Shown here piece by piece: positions 51,152 through 57,603 of a stretch of DNA of 60,239 nucleotides (position 1 is its first letter; the number at the start of each line of letters is the position of its first letter). Both the position numbers and the translations under genes were made by a program. The notes below the pieces were generated by a model. The model saw only the letters and a program-made list of their open reading frames with translations. It was not told where the DNA came from and ran no database searches. The stretch is from Verrucomicrobiota bacterium (lineage in GTDB: Bacteria; Chlamydiota; Chlamydiia; Chlamydiales; Rhabdochlamydiaceae): assembly GCA_018239985.1 (NCBI GenBank), contig JAFEGK010000002.1:951-61189 (forward strand), in the 5' to 3' direction.

Positions 51152-51230
51152 AAAACTTGTATTTGCAATTTTTCCGCGGATTTATTAATCTATGAAAAAT
51201 CGCGGAAAAGTTGTTTTTGCAATTTTTTGG
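51152..51230. repeat. Direct and inverted repeats upstream of the DUF234 ATPase gene
   Basis: Diverged direct repeats (AAAACTTGTATTTGCAATTT at 51152 and AAAAGTTGTTTTTGCAATTT at 51206) flank an inverted repeat TTTTCCGCG (51170) / CGCGGAAAA (51201). They lie where a promoter and operator would be, ending at the GGAGG binding site. Confidence 0.55.
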
Positions 51231-51240
51231 AGGAAACAGA

Positions 51241-52668
51241 ATGGTGGATCGTTTTATCGGAAGGGAAAAAGAGATGGAGTCCCTCATCGGGCTCTCCAAA
51301 AAAAAGATTCCCAGTCTCGTTGTGATCAGAGGTCGACGTCGAATAGGAAAAAGCCGTCTTTGCGAGGAATATGCGAAGACATTCTCAAGGTCGATTATTC
51401 TCACTGGGATCCCTCCAGTTGACGGAGTTACCGCTGAAGAACAAAGAGCAGAATTCCTACGACAGCTTCAGGAGTATGATCTTCCGATTTATCGCAGCGA
51501 TGATTGGGGCAATCTATTTCATGATCTTTCTGAAAAAACAAAAAAAGGGCGGATCCTCATCGTTTTAGATGAGATCACCTGGATGGGGTCGAAAGATCCA
51601 ACCTTTATGCCAAAACTCAAAACAGCCTGGGATCGGCATTTTAAAAAAAATAATAAGTTGATCTTGATCATTACGGGTTCTAACTCAACCTGGATTCAAA
51701 AAAATATCCTAAGCAGCACAGGTTTCTATGGTAGAGTTTCGTTGCGCATTTTATTAAAAGAACTTCCAATAGCCGATTGCAATGTCTTTTGGGAAGATTG
51801 GCCGGGTATTATAGCTCCGTATGAAAAATTTAAAATCCTCGCTGTAACTGGGGGAATTCCCCGTTATCTTGAAGAACTCAGACCCGATCTCTCTGCAGAA
51901 GCTAATATTCAACGAATGTGTTTTGATTCCGAAGGTCTTTTATTCCAAGAGTTTGACCAAATTTTTCATGATTTATTTCGAAACAAAGGTAATTTTTATA
52001 AACAAATCGTCGAAACGCTCGTTGATAACCGTCTCTCCGCAACACAAATCGCCTCAGAACTAGGATGTTCTACAGGGGGTGATTTTAGTGATTCGCTCGA
52101 TGAATTAACTCAAGCTGGCTTTATAGCGCGGGACTATATATGGAGCTTTGCAAAAAAAACCAAATCCACAACTAGTCGATATCGATTAAGTGATAATTAT
52201 CTCCGGTTTTATCTTAAGTACATTCAACCAAATCGTGAGCAAATTGAAGAAGGGAAAGTAAGAAAATTGCCTACGGGCTGGTACTCGATTTTAGGACTGC
52301 AATTTGAAAATTTAGTGGTCAATAATGGCGACATCCTTCAGAACTTGCTCGGCATTCCCACCGATGAAGTAATTTTTGCCGCTCCTTATCTCCAAACTCC
52401 CCAAACGCGTCGGAAAGGTTGCCAAATCGACTATCTCATTCAAACACGCTTTAATTGCATTTACATCTGTGAGGTAAAATTTATGCAAGGGAAAATAGGA
52501 ATTGAGGTAGTAAACGAAGTTCAAGAGAAACAACGTGCATTGCAGTTGCCTCGAGGTTTCTCGTGCCGCCCAGTTCTTATCCATGTGAATGGCGTCGATG
52601 AAAAGGTCGAAGATTGTGGTTTTTTTGCCAGAATAGTCGATTTTTCCGAATTTTTAGGCGGGCGTTGA
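51241..52668 (+). CDS. AAA-type ATPase with DUF234 nuclease-like domain
   Basis: A 475-residue protein. The N-terminal ATPase domain has Walker A (VIRGRRRIGKSRLCEEY) near 28, Walker B (RILIVLDEITWMGSKDP) near 105, and the sensor LIITGSNSTWI near 142. A winged-helix segment lies near 260-300. The C-terminal DUF234 region has a PD-(D/E)XK-like set (CQIDYLIQ, then ICEVKFMQGKIG) near 400. Such genes are common, often multi-copy and mobile in archaea and some bacteria; their role is unsettled (defence or stress has been proposed). GGAGG precedes ATG 51241. The stop overlaps the thrS promoter. Confidence 0.88.
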   Translation: MVDRFIGREKEMESLIGLSKKKIPSLVVIRGRRRIGKSRLCEEYAKTFSRSIILTGIPPVDGVTAEEQRAEFLRQLQEYDLPIYRSDDWGNLFHDLSEKTKKGRILIVLDEITWMGSKDPTFMPKLKTAWDRHFKKNNKLILIITGSNSTWIQKNILSSTGFYGRVSLRILLKELPIADCNVFWEDWPGIIAPYEKFKILAVTGGIPRYLEELRPDLSAEANIQRMCFDSEGLLFQEFDQIFHDLFRNKGNFYKQIVETLVDNRLSATQIASELGCSTGGDFSDSLDELTQAGFIARDYIWSFAKKTKSTTSRYRLSDNYLRFYLKYIQPNREQIEEGKVRKLPTGWYSILGLQFENLVVNNGDILQNLLGIPTDEVIFAAPYLQTPQTRRKGCQIDYLIQTRFNCIYICEVKFMQGKIGIEVVNEVQEKQRALQLPRGFSCRPVLIHVNGVDEKVEDCGFFARIVDFSEFLGGR

Positions 52669-52693
52669 CAATTCTTTGGCTTTACACTAAAAT
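52665..52693 (+). promoter_or_regulatory. Consensus promoter upstream of thrS
   Basis: TTGACA at 52665 (6 of 6) and TAAAAT at 52688 (5 of 6), separated by exactly 17 bases. The predicted start of transcription, 7-8 bases downstream, falls on 52700-52701, which is the A of the ATG of a short threonine-rich open frame. Confidence 0.75.
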
Positions 52694-52700
52694 GGGTGCT

Positions 52701-52769
52701 ATGAGAAGAACAGCTTTCTTTAGGCTCACCACCCTTCTTAAGACCACAACGACCGGCCCCCGCCGGTAA
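52701..52769 (+). CDS. Candidate 22-residue threonine-rich leader peptide of thrS
   Basis: An open frame of 22 codons plus stop between the thrS promoter and thrS. It starts MRRTAFF, contains LTTLLK, and then has four consecutive Thr codons (ACC ACA ACG ACC) before GPRR and the stop. Seven of 22 residues are Thr. A GC-rich hairpin overlaps its last codons. This is the layout of an amino-acid attenuator, and the amino acid matches the downstream enzyme. There is no binding site because the predicted mRNA starts at or next to the ATG, so translation would be leaderless. Chance cannot be excluded for so short a frame. Confidence 0.5.
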   Translation: MRRTAFFRLTTLLKTTTTGPRR

Positions 52770-52789
52770 TCGTTTCCTTTTTTTCCTTT
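52752..52789 (+). terminator. Hairpin and T-rich tract before thrS (possible attenuator)
   Basis: ACCGGC and GCCGGT form a perfect 6-bp GC-rich stem around CCCC (52752-52767), followed five bases later by TTTCC and seven T residues. It lies after the thrS promoter and before the thrS binding site, so any termination here would control thrS. Confidence 0.55.
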
Positions 52790-52830
52790 TATCTCTTACA
52801 ATAATCAATCAACTTTGAAAGGAATTTTTT

Positions 52831-54741
52831 ATGTTAGTCGAATGCCAAAATAAAATGGTGGAACTCTCTTCAGGGAGCTCGGCGAAAGATCTCGCTGAGA
52901 AACTCAATCAGCGGGGGCCTGATCAGGCGATCGCCGCAAATATTAATGGGGTGCTGAAGGACCTCGATACGCCGCTGCATGAAGGGGATAAGGTGATCTT
53001 GCTCAATTTCGAAGAAGCGCAGGGGAAAGAGGTATTCTGGCACACTGCAGCTCACGTGCTTGCGCAAGCGATTTTGCGCATATGGCCCGATGCAAAACCG
53101 ACAATTGGCCCTCCGATTGAAAATGGCTTCTATTACGATTTTGCCGATTTGCATATTTCGGATGCCGATTTTGGGAAAATCGAAGACGAAGTGGAGAAGA
53201 TCCTGAAAGAAAATTACAAGCCGGTGCGGCATGAGTTCAAGGATAAGAAAGAGGCGCTCAGTCGGTTTACAAATAACCCGTATAAGAGCGAATTGATTGG
53301 CGAATTCGAAGGGCTTATTACTGGATATTCGCAGGGAGAATATTTTGATTTGTGCAGAGGCCCCCATTTGGCCTCATTGGGGAAAATCAAAGCCTTTAAG
53401 GTGATGAGAACTTCGGGCGCCTATTGGCGAGCGGATAAAAATCGTGAGATGCTGACACGTGTCTATGGGATCGCTTTTCCCGATCGAAAACTGCTCAAAG
53501 ACTATTTGCACATGCTTGAAGAGGCGAAAAAGCGGGACCACAAGATTATTGGACCAAAATTGGATCTATTTTCGCTGAAGGAAGAGGGGCCTGGGATGCC
53601 CTTTATTCATCCTCATGGGATGATTATGTGGAACCGGCTGATCGAATTCATGCGCGGGCTGCAGCGCGATGCGGGCTATGTTGAAATTAAGACTCCCCAA
53701 TTGCTCAATCAAGAACTATGGCAACGTTCAGGCCACTGGGATTACTACAGAGAAAACATGTACTATTTTGACATCGAAGATCGGCACTTTGCCCTTAAGC
53801 CGATGAATTGTCCTGGATGCATGCTTTTCTACGGATCTGAAATGCATAGTTATCGAGAATTGCCAATGCGTGTCTCTGAATTTGGCCATGTGCATCGTCA
53901 TGAAGCCTCTGGAGCGCTCAATGGTCTCTTCCGCGTCCGCAGTTTCCATCAAGACGATACCCACATTTTTATGCGCCCAGGTGATATTAAGGGTGAAATC
54001 TTGGGTGTGCTGCAATTAGTTGAAAAAATGTATGGCACTTTTGGCTTAAATTGGCGTTTTGAACTCTCCACACGTCCTGAGAAAAGCATCGGAACAGATG
54101 CCGATTGGGAAATGGCGACAGAGGGTTTGAAGGGAGCGCTCGATGATTATGGGCATCCATATAAGATTAATGAGGGTGATGGAGCATTTTATGGCCCCAA
54201 AATCGATATTCACATACGCGATGCTCTGGGACGTTCTTGGCAATGTGGAACTGTGCAGCTCGATATGTCTTTGCCAGAAAAATTTCAGCTCACATATGTC
54301 GATAGCGACGGGGAGCATAAAAGGCCGATCATGATTCACAGGGCGATTTTCGGCTCTGTTGAACGCTTCTTCGGAATTTTGATTGAGCATTTTGCTGGTC
54401 GATTCCCCTTTTGGATTAGCCCGCGTCAGGTGCGCATTGTTCCTGTTGCAGAAAGGCACAATGAGTATGCCCGTGAAATTGCGAAACAGATTCACGAAGC
54501 TGGTTTTGCGTGCGATGTCGATGAGAGCAACGAATCGGTAGGTAAAAAAATTCGGGAAGCGCAGCTCTTGCAGGTCAATTACATGCTCACTGTTGGGGAT
54601 CAAGAGGTCGAAAAGAAGACGATCAGCGTGCGAAGACGCGACAATATTGTCATCGCAGATCTGGATCTTAATTCGATTTTGAGTACACTCAAAAGAGAAT
54701 CCGAAGATAAATCGCTTACATCGTATTTTGAGCAGGTATGA
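52831..54741 (+). CDS. thrS: Threonyl-tRNA synthetase
   Basis: A 636-residue class II synthetase, normal length. An N-terminal TGS domain is followed by the editing domain with HTAAHVLAQ near 72 (HxxxH) and LCRGPH near 180. The class II core has GMIMWNRLIEFMRGLQRDAG near 265, zinc-site Cys in KPMNCPGCMLFYG near 330, VSEFGHVHRHEASGALNGLF near 352, and motif 3 MIHRAIFGSVERFFGILIEH near 505. The C-terminal anticodon-binding domain has RQVRIVPVAERHNEYA. It charges tRNA-Thr and deacylates Ser-tRNA-Thr. Binding site GAAAGGA. Its stop overlaps the parA start (ATGA). Confidence 0.98.
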   Translation: MLVECQNKMVELSSGSSAKDLAEKLNQRGPDQAIAANINGVLKDLDTPLHEGDKVILLNFEEAQGKEVFWHTAAHVLAQAILRIWPDAKPTIGPPIENGFYYDFADLHISDADFGKIEDEVEKILKENYKPVRHEFKDKKEALSRFTNNPYKSELIGEFEGLITGYSQGEYFDLCRGPHLASLGKIKAFKVMRTSGAYWRADKNREMLTRVYGIAFPDRKLLKDYLHMLEEAKKRDHKIIGPKLDLFSLKEEGPGMPFIHPHGMIMWNRLIEFMRGLQRDAGYVEIKTPQLLNQELWQRSGHWDYYRENMYYFDIEDRHFALKPMNCPGCMLFYGSEMHSYRELPMRVSEFGHVHRHEASGALNGLFRVRSFHQDDTHIFMRPGDIKGEILGVLQLVEKMYGTFGLNWRFELSTRPEKSIGTDADWEMATEGLKGALDDYGHPYKINEGDGAFYGPKIDIHIRDALGRSWQCGTVQLDMSLPEKFQLTYVDSDGEHKRPIMIHRAIFGSVERFFGILIEHFAGRFPFWISPRQVRIVPVAERHNEYAREIAKQIHEAGFACDVDESNESVGKKIREAQLLQVNYMLTVGDQEVEKKTISVRRRDNIVIADLDLNSILSTLKRESEDKSLTSYFEQV

Positions 54742-55490
54742 AAAAAATAGCAGTCAGCAGTTTTAAAGGGGGAACGGCAAAGACGTCGACGTCGCTTAAC
54801 ATCGCCGCCTCGTTTGCCAAGTTCCACAAGAAAAAGGTGCTTCTCATCGACTTCGATGCGCAGGCGAATTTGACGACGGGGCTTGGTTTTGACCCCGATG
54901 CCCAAGATAGTTTGGCGCCGGTATTGCAAGGGACCAAAACGATTGATCAGGTGATTTTAAAAACCGGAATCAAAAATCTCGATTTGATTCCGGCTGATAC
55001 CTGGCTTGAGCGGGTTGAGGTGACCGGAAATCTAGCAGCTAATCGGTATTCGCATGAAAGATTGCGCGAGGTGCTCGGCTCACTCAAATACGATGCGGTG
55101 ATCATCGACACGCCACCGTCGCTTTGCTGGCTTACAGAGTCGGCGATGATTGCTGCCGATTATTCTCTTGTCTGTGCGACACCCGAATTTTACAGCGTCA
55201 AGGGACTGCAACGTTTAGGACAATTCATGGAAAATTTGGGACAGCGTCATCCACTACGAGTGATTGGTGTTTCGATGTCCTTTTGGAATCCGCGCGGCAA
55301 AAGCAATTCGGCATTTTTAGATCTGATCGATCAAACTTTTCCAGGAAAATTATTAAATACAAAGGTGCGACGTGATATCATGGTCTCTGAAGCCAGTATC
55401 CATGGAAAGCCAGTCTTCGAAGTCGCACCTAAAAGCCGCGCAGCTGAAGATTACATTGCTCTATCCAAGGAACTGTTAAAGTTAATGTAA
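54738..55490 (+). CDS. ParA/MinD-family ATPase (CT582-like)
   Basis: A 250-residue deviant Walker ATPase: SSFKGGTAKTSTSLNIAASF near 6 (signature Lys in KGGTAKTS), switch I DFDAQANLTTGLG near 39, and Walker B YDAVIIDTPPSLCWL near 115. No C-terminal amphipathic helix is obvious, so it is closer to ParA/Soj than to membrane-bound MinD. ParA proteins position chromosomes or plasmids by ATP-dependent DNA binding. It overlaps thrS (ATGA) and is followed 14 bases later by a pGP6-D-like gene. A ParA next to pGP6-D also occurs on the chlamydial plasmid, suggesting a partition function. Confidence 0.92.
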   Translation: MKKIAVSSFKGGTAKTSTSLNIAASFAKFHKKKVLLIDFDAQANLTTGLGFDPDAQDSLAPVLQGTKTIDQVILKTGIKNLDLIPADTWLERVEVTGNLAANRYSHERLREVLGSLKYDAVIIDTPPSLCWLTESAMIAADYSLVCATPEFYSVKGLQRLGQFMENLGQRHPLRVIGVSMSFWNPRGKSNSAFLDLIDQTFPGKLLNTKVRRDIMVSEASIHGKPVFEVAPKSRAAEDYIALSKELLKLM

Positions 55491-55504
55491 AGCGGATTTA
55501 CAAT

Positions 55505-56239
55505 ATGGTAAAAGTTAACGATCTCCTCTCCTTGCGATTCAGAAAAAGCCCTGAAAAGATGTCAAAAATGAACAATTTGGCTGAGCTCTCAACCAGCGGT
55601 CACTTGTCGAGTTTTTCCGGTGTATTTCGTGTGACACCTCTCACCGATACTGAAGAATCTTTACTCCGCAATCTTCTAGAGGGATATCGGGGAGAATTGG
55701 AAGACATCTCTGATGATTTGAAACATCTGGCAGCTCTGACATCAGAAGTAAAAGCGATCAACAATCAGGCAGCCATTCTACACGGCGAACGGATCAAGAG
55801 GGCCCAAGAGATTCTCAAAAAGTATCGGGATGGGGCTTTTAGCTCATGGTTGATGGATACCTATGGCAATCGTCAAACGCCTTACAATTTCTTGCAATAT
55901 TATGAGCTATATACAAGCCTTTCCAAGCATTTACAAGATAAGGTCGAAGCGATGCCGAGACAGGCTGTTTATACCTTAGCCACTCGTGATTGTCCTCAGG
56001 AAAGCAAAGAAGAATTGATCAAAAATTACAACGGTGAGACGAAAAGGCAATTACTGAACCTGATTCGAGAGCGTTTCCCATTAGAAGATCAAGATAAACG
56101 GGCCTCCAGTTTGTCTGAGCAAATGATTGCAGAATTGCATCGGTTAGAGAAGCTGATGTCAAGCAGCCGCTTCAAACCTAGCTCAGAGCAAAGAAAACGG
56201 ATGATCGAGGTGTTACAATCCATTCAAAGCAAACTTTAG
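55505..56239 (+). CDS. pGP6-D-family protein (CT583-like)
   Basis: A 244-residue protein of the chlamydial plasmid-protein pGP6-D family, restricted to Chlamydiae as far as I know. Helical throughout: GVFRVTPLTDTEESLLRNLL near 37, RAQEILKKYRDGAFSSWLMD near 98, and TYGNRQTPYNFLQYYELYTS near 119. The pattern resembles a ParB-like or regulatory partner of the upstream ParA. Chromosomal C. trachomatis CT583 follows CT582 in the same way. There is no clear ribosome binding site; translation may be coupled to parA. Its 3' end overlaps the conserved N-terminal frame of purB. Confidence 0.88.
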   Translation: MVKVNDLLSLRFRKSPEKMSKMNNLAELSTSGHLSSFSGVFRVTPLTDTEESLLRNLLEGYRGELEDISDDLKHLAALTSEVKAINNQAAILHGERIKRAQEILKKYRDGAFSSWLMDTYGNRQTPYNFLQYYELYTSLSKHLQDKVEAMPRQAVYTLATRDCPQESKEELIKNYNGETKRQLLNLIRERFPLEDQDKRASSLSEQMIAELHRLEKLMSSSRFKPSSEQRKRMIEVLQSIQSKL

Positions 56240-56277
56240 ATTCATCGCCCCTACGAAGCCGCTATGCGAGCAAAGAA
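56207..56277 (+). promoter_or_regulatory. Candidate AUC start and conserved N-terminal frame of purB
   Basis: Upstream of the first ATG of purB (56278), the same frame is open back to 56182 and encodes SSPLRSRYASKE, the conserved start of eukaryote-like adenylosuccinate lyases. No ATG, GTG or TTG occurs in this stretch. GAGGTG at 56207 lies 5 bases before an in-frame ATC at 56218, which could be a non-canonical start. Confidence 0.5.
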
Positions 56278-57603
56278 ATGGGGGCTATTTTTTCTGATCA
56301 CTTCAAATATGCCACCTGGCGTCGCCTCTGGGTTGCCCTTGCAAAAGGAGAAAAAGCGATTGGACTTCCCATTACCGATAAACAAATTGAAGCTCTTGAG
56401 CGTCATATTGAAGAGATCGACTATGAAAAAGTGGCGCAATATGAAAAAGAACTCAAGCACGATGTGATGGCCCATCTGCATGCTTTTGGCGACTGCGCGA
56501 AAGAGGCGAAAGGGATTATCCATTTAGGGGCAACATCGGCATTTGTGACAGATAACGCCGATTTACTTCAGATGGAGGCGGGGCTAAAGCTCTTAAAGGC
56601 CAAATTTGTCCATTTGATCTCGACGATGAAAAGACAGGCAAAGGAATACGCTGCAACACCCACACTCGCTTATACCCACCTTCAACCTGCACAACCGACG
56701 ACCGTCGGCAAGCGGATTTGTATGTGGTTGCAAGATTTTGTCTTCGATTTTAACGATTTGATTCAGAAAGAAGAGAGCCTCTATTTTCTCGGAGTTAAAG
56801 GGGCTACAGGAACGCAAGCCTCCTTCATGCATCTTTTAGAAAACGATAGCACCAAAGTTGAAAAACTCGATGCCCATATTGCTGAGCAAATGGGATTTAA
56901 AAAACGGCTGACAATTTCAGGTCAAACCTATACTCGAAAACAAGATATGAGGGTTCTTTCGGTATTGGAAGGGATCGGAGCAAGTGCCCATAAATGTGCG
57001 ACCGATTTGCGCCTGATCGCCCATTTTGGCGAAATGGGAGAAGGGAGGGGTAAACATCAAATTGGCTCTTCTGCGATGCCCCATAAAATCAATCCGATCT
57101 ATTCTGAGCGGGTCTGTGGACTTTCGCGGCTGCTAATTTCCCTTTGCCAAAATCCAGCCTACACATTGGCAACGCAGTGGCTCGAGCGCTCGCTCGATGA
57201 CTCAGCTAACCGTCGAATCGTTATTCCGGAGGCATTCCTTACCGCCGATGCGATTTTAGATTTATTACAAAGCATTTTTTCCGACTTACAGATCCATCCT
57301 GAGGCCATTAAAGAGAATCTGCACAAAGCGCTCCCTCTTCTTGCACTGGAAAATATTTTGATGAGTGCTGTAAAAAAAGGGAAAGATCGGCAAGAGGTCC
57401 ATAAAAAGTTGCGGGAGAATCCCCACCAGGGAGTCGAAATTGCGATAGAAATCGGTTTGACTCCTGAAGAGATCGACAGTTGCTGCTCCCCCAATACAGG
57501 AAGAGCAGAAGAGCAAGTCGCTCAATTTTTGAGCGAAATGATCGATCCCCTTTTAAAGAACTATCGGGGCCTGAAAGCGCCATCTCATAAAATCGATGTC
57601 TGA
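56278..57603 (+). CDS. purB: Adenylosuccinate lyase, eukaryote-like subtype
   Basis: At least 441 residues, and about 461 with the upstream extension. Motifs: KHDVMAHLHAFGDCAKEAKG near 60, IIHLGATSAFVTDNADL near 80, YTHLQPAQPTTVGKR near 117, the signature loop IGSSAMPHKINP near 263 (catalytic Ser), and RSLDDSANRR near 302. It splits adenylosuccinate to AMP, or SAICAR to AICAR, with fumarate. The sequence is strikingly like animal ADSL (TLGLPITDEQ-like start; GVKGATGTQASF; GQTYTRK). No other purine gene is in the window; a salvage role with PurA is likely. Its end overlaps the GH63 gene by 8 bases. Confidence 0.92.
   Translation: MGAIFSDHFKYATWRRLWVALAKGEKAIGLPITDKQIEALERHIEEIDYEKVAQYEKELKHDVMAHLHAFGDCAKEAKGIIHLGATSAFVTDNADLLQMEAGLKLLKAKFVHLISTMKRQAKEYAATPTLAYTHLQPAQPTTVGKRICMWLQDFVFDFNDLIQKEESLYFLGVKGATGTQASFMHLLENDSTKVEKLDAHIAEQMGFKKRLTISGQTYTRKQDMRVLSVLEGIGASAHKCATDLRLIAHFGEMGEGRGKHQIGSSAMPHKINPIYSERVCGLSRLLISLCQNPAYTLATQWLERSLDDSANRRIVIPEAFLTADAILDLLQSIFSDLQIHPEAIKENLHKALPLLALENILMSAVKKGKDRQEVHKKLRENPHQGVEIAIEIGLTPEEIDSCCSPNTGRAEEQVAQFLSEMIDPLLKNYRGLKAPSHKIDV

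Noticed and set aside
54046-54603. 185-codon minus-strand frame
   Set aside because: Antisense to the catalytic core of thrS.
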